The notes below the pieces were generated by a model. It had not been told where the DNA came from. It made no database searches and worked only from the letters and a program-made list of their open reading frames with translations. Made by a program: the position numbers and the translations under genes. Shown here piece after piece: positions 23,381 to 35,808 of a DNA stretch of 64,000 bases; the stretch's first letter is position 1, and each line of letters opens with the position of its first letter. The DNA comes from Aspidapion aeneum. Its lineage: Eukaryota > Arthropoda > Insecta > Coleoptera > Brentidae. The stretch is taken from NCBI GenBank assembly GCA_963576565.1, contig OY755048.1, forward strand, positions 10,827,984 through 10,891,983, read 5' to 3'.

Positions 23381-24436
23381 CAGTGGCGGCGCGTGGTAAA
23401 AAGCTTTCGGAGTACACACCAAAAAAAATTAATAATTGCGGCACAGGCGGATTTTTTTTGCAAATAACCTGATGAATGAACCTACCTATTATTATTGAAA
23501 TTATAAATAAATAATAAATGTATCATACCTAGTTTACATATTTTCTCTTCTAATGGCAAACATGAAAATTTAATTGTTTTTAAATATTGCACGCTATATC
23601 AGAATTAGAAACTTCCGCCATTGTCGTAAATACCAGATCGTTGAAATCAAAACAAACCGCCAGCGCCCGACCGATAATGCCAAATTAGTGGTGTGCAAAT
23701 GCTATCTACTCGATAGTTTAATATCTGATACATGGGCGGATTCGAAGTAATCGAATATCCTTCGACGCCAAATACTCGTTACTCGAATCCCGAATGGGAC
23801 CGAAGCCGAAGTGTTACTTTCGTATCACTTGTATCGGCATCGGCCGTATGAGTAACGAGTTTGGAGTACTTGTAATCATTTGGACCGATATTTATATATT
23901 GGATTTACCGATAATATAACATAAATAATAATAAAATCTAATACTCGAATAGGAAGTATCAGTATCTACTCAATACTTGGAAAAATGGTTGCACATTACT
24001 ATGCCAAATTGTCTAAGTGCACTAATTAAAAGTGCCTTTGAGCTCCTCTAACATGCAACGCAAAACATGGGTGCTGGGAGCGTCAATGGGGTGCGGGCGG
24101 CATCGAGGCTAGTTTTTGCATAGATTTTGTCCTAGGCACTGCCGCAGGAAGGTCCTCTCTTTCTATATTTCGTAACTAGAATGCGACACAACATCTACGG
24201 AGCAAATAAAAGTGAATAATTAGATTCGAACTAACTAGATAGCGCATCCGCCAGCATTCACCGCAGGTGGTTTGAATACGAATACAAACACATACATACC
24301 GGGTATTAATTTGTAGGTAATATTCCAGTCTTTAGTGAATTCCGTTTTAAGTAATTATTAATTAAATTTTAGTATTTTTTTAAGTAAAATTTGGGAGTGC
24401 ACGTGCACATGTGCACTTATGGAGAAACCGCCACTG
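23381..24436. mobile_element. hAT-type non-autonomous element with 8-bp target duplication
   Basis: The ends CAGTGGCGGCGCGTGG and complement ...AAACCGCCACTG are flanked by a perfect 8-bp duplication CATCCCAG (23373-23380 and 24437-24444). It inserted five bases into the CCCAGC-ended element. It is non-coding and itself carries the MITE at 23686-24001. Confidence 0.9.
23686..24001. mobile_element. hAT-type MITE, TAGTGGTGTGCAA ends, 8-bp target duplication
   Basis: A 316-bp element with ends TAGTGGTGTGCAA and TTGCACATTACTA, flanked by a perfect TGCCAAAT duplication (23678-23685 and 24002-24009). The interior has ATCTACTCGATAG, TACTCGTTACTCGAAT and similar words. A truncated relative lies at 38797-38953. 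Confidence 0.9.
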
Positions 24437-24439
24437 CAT

Positions 24440-25542
24440 CCCAGCAAACATTGACCTGCTGGTACTTTACTAATATTGTACTTTAACTGCTGGCATCGGC
24501 AACGATATGCATTATTTTTATTATTTTTGTATTGTCTAATTAGCATATTGTTTAAAAGTACAAAAAACGCAACATTTTAGTACTTTATTTTTAATACAAC
24601 GAAAAGTTATACTTTATTTTTAAAGAATGACAAGTGCAGCCAGGGTTAATGGCAAAAAAATCACTTTAAAAGTATATTTACGCAGTTGCTTTTAAAGCAC
24701 TTTATTTTAGTACAAAACAATTAAATATTTTACTGTGAAAATAAAATACTCAAAAAAAAAACATTTTAATAACATTTTGAAAAAGGTACTCTTAAAGTAC
24801 ATTTAATTTATTATTAAAAGTTTAAAAGTTTTACTGCAAAACTAATATAACAGTGAAAAATCATTTTAAAAGTATTTTTAAACAGTTGTTTTTAAAGCAC
24901 TTTATTTCAGTACAAAAATATTAAATATTTTACTGTGAAAATAAAATATTTACCACTAGATGGCAAACACTAGTCAACATTTTAATGGTGCACTAAGGAA
25001 TGTCAAGCTTAAGAATGTGAATGATTTTATTTATTTTTAAATTTATGTGGAATGTTCCATGATCTTTGGAAATATCCTCATCTGATATGAAAAGGAAAAT
25101 ACTAAAGATCCTTATATAATGATTATATAATGATCAATTAATATTTCTTTTTGTAAATATGAGATGTGAGTGACGTAATGTCCTTACATTATTTACAATA
25201 AAAGTAGTTTCTTTGTACTACTAAAAAAAAATAATAAAATACAATGCTTTAAAAGTACAGGTTTTTTTTAAAAAATGTATTAAAATTCAGGTTTTTTTGT
25301 ATTTACTAAAAATACGAAGAAAATACATTGCTTGAAAAGTACATGCTTTTGTGTACAAAGAAATTAAAAAAAAATGCATTACTTTAAAAGGACAGTGTTT
25401 TTTGTACTAAAATATATACATGCTGGCCTGATGCAGGCCGTTGTTCCAAATCAATACGAATTAAGTAGGTACTTTGCCGTTATGGGCAGCAGTGAAAGCC
25501 AGTACTTACAAAGTACTTTTTTTGTAATCCATGTTTGCTGGG
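24440..25542 (-). mobile_element. CCCAGCAAACAT-ended element, copy 2
   Basis: A 1103-bp element with ends CCCAGCAAACATTG and CCATGTTTGCTGGG, flanked by AT (24438-24439 and 25543-25544). It is inverted relative to 19723-20888 and nearly colinear with it. The first five bases are repeated at 23376-23380 as part of the hAT duplication. No coding sequence. Confidence 0.8.
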
Positions 25543-26162
25543 ATCTGTTTTTAAGATATAGGATTTTTAAAGTTAGAGGAGTAGGGAGAAAAGGGTTTTA
25601 CAAAAAAAAGAAAATTTATCACAGCCACGTGAATATTTAGCTAATTGTGATTCAAAAATGTGGTATTCCCTTTTTTGATAAAATTACAAGTTAAGGAGAC
25701 ACAGGCTGTCAAAATAACCTCCAAAAACGTATAAAAAATAGTAATTTAAAAAAAAAATAATTGTTGCTTACTTATTATTTTAAAAAATAATAATATTTTA
25801 TTATTGTGTTTTACTAGAGAGAGTTTTTATTATCAAAAAATATTTAAAAAAAAAACATTGCGTTTAATATGGCATTTATAAAAGTTTATACCAAAAAAAT
25901 AGTTTTTTCTAAAAAAAATTGACCCAATTTTCTTCAAAATAATTTTTATTTCAATTTATTGCTCTTGTTCTAATACACGACTCTACTCTACGTTTTTTCA
26001 AAAAGTTATTATCAAAAAAGTTAAAAAAATATGCCAACTTTGATGCTCTGTATCTCGACAAAGAAAGAGGTTTGACCCATGCATTATAGGAACATTTTTA
26101 TCAGACATGACCTCCTTTTTCACCTGTTGGCCTATGGCCCTTAAGTTACGGGACAGCCTGTA

Positions 26163-28683
26163 TAACCCATTTTCGCTATTCACTGTATTATCATGTCATT
26201 TGAAGTGGCGTGTCAGCCTGTACACGTTTTGAACGTTACACAGAATTGTACCTATTTTCAGTCGGACCGTGTAAGCATTATCAGTGGCGTACGCAGAAAT
26301 AAAAAAAGCGCTGATCGATATGCAGAGGTGAATCCTGGGGAGGCTTGAACGCGGTGACACCTATTTATTCATTTTTAGTAAAACGACAGCAAACCAAGGA
26401 AACTTATTTTTTAATTTTCTTGATTTACCTTGTATCCATGCTAAGGATAAAAAAGCCTATTTTCGCAACACCTGTGTCCGTAGTTGACTTTCCCTTTTTT
26501 TTCGGTTCTGAACCGACGGCCGTGGAGAAGGTGATAAGCATGGTTTAACTGTGACGAAATGTCTTTCTTCCTTAGTGACTGGTGGACGTTTTCTTCCCGC
26601 CATGGAATTCGCTGTCGTTTCACGCGTTAAATAAATAAATAGGCTTCACCTATTTTTTAATGTTTTTTGTTTTAAACAGTTTTTTTGTCTTGAAATACTA
26701 AGTCTTTTCAAAACAAAACTAGATATCAGGAAAAATATAATATTGTTGGAAAGCAGACGCTTTAAGAGAAGATACTTTAGAGGGGTAGCCCTTTAGAGTA
26801 ATAATAAATATTACTCTGAGGAAGATACTAATTTTTTTGACAAAATACGTTTTCTACATATGATATTTTTTTCTGTGTATGGTCATTTTGGTGTTCCCAG
26901 TACGTTCCATCATATCTGGATGGTATTTTTTTGGACAAGGGCTATTCGAGGGGGTGTAATATATCAGAAAGGTGGCAAAGCGATTAAATTTATAGAGAAA
27001 TGATCGGTCAATTGGCGATATTGGCGGTTTCCGAGCCAAGCCAAATTAATTTATAGTTTTACGTGCCAAAATGGATAGTTGCTCAATATATGGTTTAGGC
27101 AGACCACAGGTCTTATTAATTAGTCATCGCATGTGAGCCGAAATCTAATAATTAACGGCAATTAATTCTGGTAATTAGGTACGACATCGAAACCCTGTTT
27201 CTCCGATATTGCTACATGAATTCTCTATTATCCAACGACTAATTCTTATGGTAGGTACGTATGTACGATGGCACCGATCTCACACTTCCACTAAATAATT
27301 TTATAGAATTATAATATTATGGACATTGTCGATAATTTTGACATGGTTGATAATATCGACATGGTCGATATTTGGGATATGGATGATAATAGGAATATAA
27401 TCGATAATACTTATACTAGAACCCTATTTTTCGATGATCGAATTTCATGGGGAAAACTAGTTATACGTCATTTATTAATGAGCGCACTAAATACATAGAT
27501 GAATATACGTATAATAAATTAACATTTTAAATGAAGATATAAAGGATTCGGTTCGAGGTAAAGATGAAAGATCCACTCTTGTGCTAGAATAGGTTCGTGT
27601 TGTACTTGTTTTGTACCTAGTAAATACAAACTGTATTTCGTTGTCAATACCGCGATGTGGCGTAACTGATTTTTTACATTTCAAAATGTTTTTTTATTTT
27701 CACACAGCAGCTTTGTCAAAATAATGTCAAAATATGGTAAAGACTTCTATACTACTTGAAATTTGGTTATGACCCTTAGTGGATTTGTAGAGCGACTTTT
27801 TTTATGTATGTGGGCTTATCTAAAAATCAATTTTTGTGGGTTACGCCACTTCGTGGTTTTGGCGACGATTTGTTTCAAGTAGAGATCTTAAAAATCATAA
27901 CTTTTTTGAAATGCAATCATTTGAAATACTAGACGTTTGATTACTTTGATTACTGTTATGGGAAGTGTTTTGTGTTCCAAAGTTTTTGAAAATAAGTCTC
28001 ATTTTAAATTTTGTACTTATTACTTCGGGTATGTATGAGTACGAGTACTCGAGTAACGGATACTCGTATTTTCAATACCTCTATGCGAAGTGCGAACCCG
28101 AACCCATTCTAGGCCTTGGTTCCTTTCAGTGTTCCCAACTGAACTGCAGTAAATTTTCCACATATTCAGACGCCTTTTTATGATTTAAAAAAAGTCATAA
28201 AGTCGTCATTGCTCTTCTGTATGAACTGTAATAAACCAAATACGTCATATTACTGACACCCCCTTAAGACGTCTAAAAACGACGTCATGTTTGGTGTGTC
28301 TTTTGAACGTCATAAAACGTCATGGTCATCGTAGGTCATAAAAAAATTTTTATGGTTAAAAGACGTCACCTTGCTAACCGGGCGATTATTGCACAGATCT
28401 GACATTCAACTAAATAGTTTAAATTTCCATAAAATTATGATATTATAGATATTAACGATAATATTGACATGGTCAATAATATTGACAGGCTGTTAAATAC
28501 AAACATGATAGATAATAAGGTCATAGATGCTTTAAGTTATTCGAAAAAATATATTAGGAAAAAATCATTAAAAACTGTTTTAAAAAAATGTTATTATATT
28601 ATATCGAATATTGTCGTAGTCTGTTGTGCGCTCCTTGATGGCAATATAAGCCAATTCTGGAGACGCACACTTTGTCGCAGTCA
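26163..28683. other. Gene-free, repeat-derived stretch
   Basis: CAGTGGCGTACGCAG at 26282 resembles a hAT terminus, but no partner was found. Two related AT-rich segments, 27290-27420 and 28405-28530, share ACTAAATA...ATTATAATATTAT and GATAATATTGACATGG-like words. GACGTC/ACGTCAT words cluster at 28265-28375. No coding region is supported. Confidence 0.45.
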
Positions 28684-29040
28684 CACCTAGTTTCCGACGA
28701 TAGCTTGACCGCTCCTCTCTCGATTTTCTCGTTTCTCTTTGCGGTCTCTCTTCTGCATCTCTATCCTTCGTCGCTCCTGTTCAAATTTTTCTGATCCTTC
28801 ATGGACCAGGCGGCGCCAGACAGCTCTATCATTTGCCACCGTCTCGAAGTTGTTGGTGTCTATGATGGATTTTATCATTTTGCTCTTGAGAACGGTTGTA
28901 TCTTTTCTGTTGTCCTCCCTGATTTCTTCTTCCCTCCATCAGTTGTCCATAGAATATTTTCTAATGAAGACGTGACTTGGGCGTGCAAATAACGTGGCCT
29001 GTCCATCGAAGTATCGAAGTTGATGCTGGAAAAGAAGGGC
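28684..29040 (-). pseudogene. LINE ORF2 C-terminal tail fragment
   Basis: Minus-strand reading gives LRWTGHV, then SRLHQKIFYGQL, and, in another frame after a frameshift, FETVANDRAVWRRLVHEG followed by a Lys/Arg/Glu-rich tail. This order (RW.GHV, SRLP..I.Y.EL, DR..WR..VHEG, basic tail) is the usual C-terminus of one type of LINE reverse transcriptase ORF in animals. It is truncated and frameshifted. Confidence 0.7.
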
Positions 29041-29084
29041 TTCTATACTAGTTGTACAATACGAATGAATGTATTGTTACGGGT

Positions 29085-29503
29085 TCTCCACAACAATTAA
29101 AACTCGCAAATGTCAAAAACAATATATTTCGACAAATTATGTACAAAAACACGCACTTAAACTTACTAATAACTTGCTGATAATTCACTACTATAATCGG
29201 TCTATTAACTTCGTGTTAATATCTCACGACCACTACAGTACCTTATCTGTGACTGCCTCCATACGCGGCGTCCGGCCCTATATATTGGGTCTGCCTACTA
29301 TTCGAGAACCATCCATCCTTCTTCGACTCACGAGCATTCTCGTCTCTTCCAGAAGGTACCCGACCGTGCACAAGTATCATAGATAACGCAACTAAAACCT
29401 AGACTAAGAATACAACCATAAGATACGTCAACCTAATACTACACTAATTTCCAGACGAGTTTAGCCAATTTTAAAATAACATTAAAAAAGTGGGCGACCG
29501 TAC
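29085..29503 (+). repeat. Possible LTR-like sequence next to the Gypsy insertion
   Basis: TGTTACGGGTTCTCC opens a stretch with CCTATATATTGGG as a possible TATA region. About 410 bp later GTGGGCGACCGT resembles the TGGCGACCGT primer site of some Gypsy-group elements. No second copy exists in the window, so LTR status is a guess. Confidence 0.3.
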
Positions 29504-29507
29504 ATGT

Positions 29508-29899
29508 TGTTTTCGATATGAATAGTGCTTGATATGAACATGAGACTCAATTCACTGCACTAAATTATCGAAAAACTGAAATCAAAACACAACTCTAAAT
29601 ACAGTTTTACTTTAGTCTTATGTTGGAAGTCTGTTAAACTTTTTATTGTTTCACTTTTCACAACAAAAACAAGAAAAAATTAAAGACCCTTAAAACAACA
29701 CCGTCGGTCGTCTCGTTGCTGGCCGAGCCGTCGTGTTGTTTGTTTTCCCATTAATCCGAGAGGGCGCGCATGATTCGCTAAAGAGCGGATGGAATTTTAA
29801 GCGCGGGGATTTTGAAATTAAACCAACCACGAAAATAATTATTATACTTTGGTGATGTTATTTTTGTACTTGCAATAAAAAGTATAGTTTTCTATAACA
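29508..29899 (-). repeat. Gypsy element 3' LTR
   Basis: 392 bp, TGTTATAG...AACA on the minus strand. Against the 5' LTR it differs by three or so substitutions, one 1-bp indel in the GTCG(G)TGTTG stretch and one 33-bp block (about 29522-29560) present only here. Confidence 0.93.
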
Positions 29900-29916
29900 C
29901 CCCCCCCCCCCCACTA
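29900..29916 (-). promoter_or_regulatory. Gypsy polypurine tract
   Basis: On the minus strand AGTGG followed by a run of G abuts the TGTTATAG start of the 3' LTR, which is where plus-strand DNA synthesis is primed in LTR elements. The near-pure G run is unusual for this genome and marks the LTR boundary exactly. Confidence 0.8.
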
Positions 29917-30059
29917 AGAACATACTTCCAACATTAGACTTTTTTTTATTGTTTTAAACTGTAATTGTTAACTAACAGAAGATATCTTAGACTAATTACA
30001 CTATAAATATACTAAAAAAACTTATATCTAATAAAGCAGTAAGTAAGCTACACCAAGTA

Positions 30060-30757
30060 TTAGCTCACACATATACTATACTATAGTAGTGTGAGCTATG
30101 GTGATCCAAATTTTTTCGAGAAAAAAAATGTTGCTCCGATTTCAAAAATTTTTATATATCTTTGAGATGGTCCCATTTAAAAATGAACAAAATCCACCCA
30201 ACACAAACCAAATAAAAGGGTGGGGGTAGATTTCAAAAATTAGAGTTTATGTGAAAATATGGCGTGTGTGATATCAAACGAAAGGTAATTGAGTCCGGAG
30301 TTAAACAAAATACATTTTATTTTATTTTAAAAAAAGGGTGGGGGTATATTTCAAAAATTAGAGTTTAAGTGAAAATATGGCATGTGTGATATCAAACGAA
30401 AGGTAATTGAGTCCGGAGTTTAACAAAATACATTTTAGTTTTTGTTTTATTTCAAGGGTGGGGGTATATTTCAAAAATTTGAGTTTAAGTCAAAACATGG
30501 CTTGTGTGGTATCAAACGAAAGGTAATTGAGTCCGGAGTTAAACAAAATACATTTTAATTTATTTAAAAAAAAGGGTGGGGGTATATTTCAAAAATTTGA
30601 GTTTAAGTCAAAACATGGCTTGTGTGGTATCAAACAAAAGGTAATTTAGTCTGGAGTTGAATAAAATATATTTCAATTTTTAGTTATATTAGCTCACACG
30701 TACACTATAACTATAGTACCTAGTGTGAGCTTAGGGGCCCATATATTGGCAGAGTAT
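30060..30757 (-). repeat. TH repeat, copy D, inside the Gypsy element
   Basis: Same orientation as the Gypsy transcript on the minus strand. It starts TTAGCTCACACATATAC, has four tandem units instead of three (GGTGGGGGTA at about 30219, 30337, 30457, 30574), lacks the CAGA microsatellite block, and ends ATTGGCAGAGTAT. It lies between the integrase tail and the polypurine tract, in the element's 3' non-coding part. Confidence 0.85.
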
Positions 30758-31068
30758 TTTTTTTTGTAATTAAAAAGTCTTTTTTTTTATAGTCATCACT
30801 TTTTTTTTATTAAAGCACAGATTCTTTGTAGTCATAAGTTCAATCGTTTTTTTTTATACACAACAACACTTAGTTGCGAGACAGTCCAGGGAGTGTGATA
30901 CTACTAGCCATAAACTAATGATGCTTCAGTTTAGTGGACTTTTTAAGATTTTGAGTATTTGTCTCAGTTTTTCCATCTGGGACAGGAATCTTAGGTTTAT
31001 TATGTGTGACTCAGCTTATCCATCTGAGACTTGGGAGATTATTGTTAATAAGGCTTGAAATATTTGTC

Positions 31069-31680
31069 TCAGTTCAACCATCTGGGACAATGGGAAAATA
31101 AAGATTTGAAAGTTGTGTTAATCTTGAATGTAATCTTTAAGGCTGGAGGTTCTCGATTTCGTTTGGAAAGTTGTTTGATTTCAGCATCGGTAGTATTTAT
31201 TTGCGGTGGCACATAAGGTTCATCTAACTTTATGTATTTATTATCGTCTTCATAAAGGTTAAAAATAAAATTTGCAATGTCTTTATCAAAAGTTCTTTCT
31301 TCGTCTGACTCCGAATGTGTGATTGTGTCTTGAATCGTATTTTTATTCTCATAAGTAGGGCTTTTTACGTCATTTTTGATGTCATCGCCGGAATCAGCAT
31401 CTCTTTCTATATCATCTTCATCAGAACTAAAGTTGTCATTAGTAGCCATTTCAAAGCTAAGTTGTCGTTGTTCGGGAAGAATTCGTAAATCGTCGATGTG
31501 AACTTTAACTATTCCATCGTTACGACGAATACGGTAGACACTGTCGGACAACACTTCTGCAACTTCATAGGGTCCCTCCCAGGCCAGACTGAAGGCTGCA
31601 TTTCTAAAACATCTTTCAATAACTTGATCTCCTAGTTTAAAAGGTTTAGGTTTTTTCTTTTTGGAGGATACGTATTTTTT
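31069..31680 (-). pseudogene. Gypsy pol part 3: integrase C-terminal region
   Basis: After a second break near 31680 the minus strand reads KPFKLGDQVIERC, then FSLAWEGPYEV and VYRIRRNDGIVKVHIDDLRI, the typical C-terminal integrase fold of Gypsy elements. An acidic tail (SSDEDDIERDADSGDD) follows, and it ends at 31069. Confidence 0.85.
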
Positions 31681-31732
31681 TTTGATATTCTGCTTGTTTG
31701 TTCCTCATCTCAACGATTCTTTGTTCTCTTAT

Positions 31733-33148
31733 CTATCCATAGTTGAGTACTTGCGTTTTATAAAATGGATGGTTTCTATCTCCGGGCCTCGGAGGATTAT
31801 ACCCGAGTAGAGCTTCTGCAGGAGTTCTTCCAGTTGCTGCGTTGACCCGATTCCTTAAACAAAATAGGACGCGGGGCATAAGCTTGGGCCAGTGTTCAAT
31901 ATCTTTATTAAATAAAAATGCTCTAAAAGTTTTCTTAATTTCTTGATTTCTACGCTCGATAGGATTAGCTTGTTGTCTGTAAATTGTACTTGTAAGTGTT
32001 TGAATTTTATGAAGTTTGCAATATTCTTTAAACACACTAGCCTCAAGTTGTGTTCCGTTGTCCGAGATCAGTAGAGATGGGTACCCTAACCTTGAAAAAA
32101 CATCTTCATCTAAAAATTTACACACGTCTGAAGCAGTAGCTGTAGGAGTTGTTTTAGCTTCTATCCATCTAGTAAAGATGTCCTCTATTACAATGATAAA
32201 ACGATCTCCAGAAGTGGCTTCAGGATAAGGTCCTAGTATATCAATACTAAATATTTCACCCGGATTATTTGCTGAATGCGATGTAAGGGGAGCTTGTATC
32301 TGAACATTTCGACCCTTGACAAGTTTACACATTAAGCAGTTCTGAACATATTTTGAAATGTCCTTACGTATTTCAGGCCAATAGTAAAATTTAGAAATTG
32401 TATTGAAGGTTTCATCTCGACCTGGATGCCCCCCAAAAATGGAATCATGGTAATAGTATAAAATTTTTTCAATGACATCATATGGAACTATAATTTGATT
32501 TGTATTACTTTTAAACAAAATATCATTTTGTACAGAATAAAAGTCAAAAAATTGTTTTTCAGAATCTGAGCTTGTACCATCTTTGCAGATTTTTTTCCAA
32601 AGTTCAATTTCATCCTGAAACCTTTTATTCTGCTTTTGAGACTGAGCGATTTCGTCAAATAGAGGACCATCATTTACCGGATAAATTAATTTAACTTCTG
32701 GGTTTTTTGAAACGTTTAACTCGGAAGAAAAATTGTCAGCTTCAGGTGGAAACAATCTAGACAAATCGGTTACTTCTTCCGATATGGATTCATTTATTGG
32801 GTTTCTAGAAAGAAAATCAGGAAGTTCATTAAACTTTCCAGGACAATGAATAATATCAAAAGAAAATTCAGCTAGTAAAAGCTTAGATTTTGCATCAGCA
32901 TTTTTATTAAGCCATAAGACCGCGCGGCTGTCTGTATTTAGGGTGAATTTTTTATCTTCAAGATAAACCCGATATCTCTTAATGGCCCACACTACGCAAA
33001 GGCATTCTTTTTCGTTAATATGGTATTTTCTTTCAGTACGATTAAATCTAGCGCTGGCATAAGAAATAATGCGTTTTTCTCCAGATAGACCAATCTGAAA
33101 CAACACCGACGCCGACCTCACTTGCATCAGTTTGCAAGTGGAAGTCAA
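31733..33148 (-). pseudogene. Gypsy pol part 2: RNase H and integrase
   Basis: RNase H residues continue from the slip (KYHINEKECLCVVWAIK, LNTDSRAVLWL). The integrase zinc domain has HDSIFGGHPG and CLMCK (H-x-H, C-x2-C). The core has FSIDILGPY, LISDNGTQ and NPIERRNQE, i.e. the D, D and E catalytic residues. A TAG at 31733-31735 ends the frame. Comparable sequence continues below, so this stop is a mutation rather than the natural end. Confidence 0.9.
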
Positions 33149-34562
33149 GGTTGTAATTTGGCCTGTGTAAAAACAGTGGCTGTGATATGGCGTGTTTTAT
33201 ATTTTCAAAAGCGCTTTGCTCGATTTCACCCCAGTTCCACCTAACTTTCTTTGCAAGTAAGTTCGTCAAAGGAGCCGTGATTTCAGTCAAATAAGGAATA
33301 TATTCCCTTAACCAATTTAAGGTGCCGAGAAACGATTGTAGCTCCTTTTTATTTTTTGGAGGTTCAAAATTTTTTATTTCTTCTAAGTGGTGAGTTTGAG
33401 GTGAGTTTAAACAACCATTTATATTATGTCCCAAAAAGTCCAAGCTGCTATTTGCAATTTTGCATTTTAAAACAGAGCATTGAAGTTGATTAATACTTAG
33501 TCTTTCCAAAACTAATTTTAAATGTTTTTGATGTTCAATATGATTTTTCGAAAATATAATTATGTCATCTAAATATACTCGAGTGAAATCATGAAACGAC
33601 CCAGCAAGGACTTCTTGTGACATTAACTTTTGAAAAGTGCTTGGCGCATTTTTTAAGCCAAACGGCATCACGGTAAACTGATAATGTTGACCGTCAGCAG
33701 TAGAGAATGCCGTTAGTGGTTTTGTTTCGCTTGACAGTCTTACTTGCCAAAAACCACTGCGCAAGTCAAGTGTAGTAAAAACCGTAGCATCCCCCAAATC
33801 TTTTAAAGATTCATGAATTTTTGGAAGTCTTACACATTCGTCTTGAGTTATATCGTTTACACGCCTGTAATCTACGCAAAACCTTGGTTTTTTGCCTGTT
33901 CTTTCTATAATCACCGGTGAGCTACTATAAGGCGAAACAGAAGGTTCAATTATACCAGCTGACAACATTTCTTGGATTTGTTCATTCATAATTTTTTTCT
34001 TATGTTCACTAAGGGGATAGGGTTTTGTATTTACTACAGAGTTTGATGTAAGACGTATGGTGTGTTCAGTAGATCTTGTACCTGGTCTTTTTAGTGAATC
34101 GTTAAATAAGTATGAAAATTCAGATAGAATTTGTTGATATTCGTTTTGTAGATTTGATTCTAGATGGTTTAGCTGAAACTCGGGTGTCTTTGAATTTTGT
34201 TGGTTATGATTAGTATGAAAATAAACTGTTCGACGAAGATCCTTGCCAAAATGTAGACACTTACGGTTCATGTCAAATACAAGTTGCTGTTCTAGAAACC
34301 AGGAGAAACCCAAAATACAATCATCTACTAGATTAGGAACAATCAGAAACTCTGAGCTTAATTCAACATCAAGAATGAAATATTTTAATCTTAAATATCC
34401 ATGTGTTTGAATATTTAGGGATCCGCATCCAAAATTCAAGGTTTTGTTAGTAAGTGGTGGGAGAGACTTGAAAAATTTTGTTGAAATTAAATTTATTGAA
34501 GATCCAGAGTCGATAAGAGCCTTGATTTGATAGTTATTAACGGTGATGTGAATTTTTGGCAA
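33048..34562 (-). pseudogene. Gypsy pol part 1: protease and reverse transcriptase
   Basis: The aspartic protease motif LIDSGSS lies near 34513-34500. RT motifs follow in order: RFCVDYRRVND, FTTLDLRSGFWQV, FTVMPFGLKNAPSTFQ, the YLDD active site near 33564-33575, and a thumb region with FLGTLNWLREYIP. The frame is lost by a one-base slip near 33106, at the start of the RNase H domain (LQTDASEVGVG). pol is in the -1 frame relative to gag. The first ATG at 34562 is not necessarily the real start. Confidence 0.92.
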
Positions 34563-34594
34563 AGAGTTATCATCGGAATTAAAATTTATCGCTC

Positions 34595-35808
34595 TTATTG
34601 CTGATTCTGGGAAGGTGCTGATCGTCGACCTCCCCTGTTGTAGTTTTCCTGATGTTGATTTGATTGATGCTGTTGATGTCTATTTGGTTCTTGTCTGTTT
34701 CTTGGATTTCTAGGGCATTCAAAATGAAAATGCCAAGCACCACAAAATCTGCAAGCACTTGGTGGCTGACTTCCATTACTGGATCTTGCCGGTGAAGGAT
34801 CTACATAACTGTACTGATTTGGTTGTGGTTGACTCTGATGGTTAGGATTGTTGAAATGTTGTTGTTGACTGTACTGAGACGGCGGACGATTTTGGTTATT
34901 ATTAGTATTGTACTGTTGTCTGACAAACTGTGATGATGATCTGTTAATTTCTTGAAGGTCCTTTTCAATTATGGATACTGTTTCAGATAGCTGTTGAATG
35001 GTGTCAAATACTTGACGTCTTATTCTGGATTTTATTTCTTTCAGAGCTTGCTTGCGTAAGATAAAAACTTTTACTGACTCATTATGTTTCTGTTTTTCTC
35101 CATAAAATTGAGTTGTAAGTTCGGTAATTTTCGATGTACTATTGTATTGTTCGATAAAGAATGTAACAAACATGTCGCAAGTGAGTGGAATGTTGGCATA
35201 TGACTTAACCCAGTTGGCTGCGGCTTGTTTCAAAGATTGAGTTATACAGGCAATTCTATCTTCAGGGCTAACATTGGATTTTCTAAAAAAATCCTCCATT
35301 CTTGACAAAAACACCATAGGATTTTCTGTATCCAAGCCATAAAAATATGGACGTATTTCATCCTTTTTGTTAAGTGAGTCAGCAATGGTCTGAACTGCTT
35401 TTAAAAATGAGGCTGACATATTGCCTTGTTGTAACGGTTCTGGTACTGGCAATTCAGAACAGAATGGATTAGATGAGCTGTGAACGTATAATAGTTCTTC
35501 TTGATCATATCTGGATAAAGTTAGTGGTTTTAATTCGAATGATTCATTTGTCCGATTTGAAAAACCATTTTTGTGCAGATTTTGCTCAGCAGTGGTGCAA
35601 ACTTTACCTTAGCCTCTGATATGGCTGGTTGTCTCCGTAGGAGAGGAAGATTTTCAGCACCTCTCACTTGATTGGGGTTAAGTAAGGATGTGTCAGAGTT
35701 TAAAAACAAATTTAAAGCAGTTTGTGTGAAATCTAACGTTTCAAATGAATCAAAAAATTCGTCATTATCACTTTGGTCCGACATAGTAAGATTAAGGCAA
35801 AATACCAA
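34595..35808 (-). pseudogene. Gypsy gag (frameshifted)
   Basis: Two open frames: 35808-35530 (N-terminal, with MSDQSDNDEFFDSFETLDF) and 35452-34595. They are parts of one gag, separated by a frameshift near 35585. The second contains FRKSNVSPEDRIACITQ and AANWVKSYANIP capsid-like helices, a basic Gln/Asn-rich stretch, and one zinc knuckle CRFCGAWHFHFEC with C-x2-C-x3-H-x4-C spacing, one residue shorter than the usual retroviral form. It ends QNQQ and a stop at 34595. pol is open in the -1 frame across this end. Confidence 0.85.

Larger units (their letters stand above)
23280..26160. mobile_element. Mariner-like non-autonomous element hosting nested insertions
   Basis: The inverted ends CAGGGTGTCCCATAACTTAG and complement CTTAAGTTACGGGACAGCCTG are flanked by TA at 23278-23279 and 26161-26162. 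The ends match for roughly 110 bp (CAGGTGATAAAGGAGGT... against ACCTCCTTTTTCACCTG). Of the 2881 bp, about 2160 are later insertions. No transposase was found. TA target and CAGGGTGTCCC ends are typical of mariner relatives. Confidence 0.8.
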
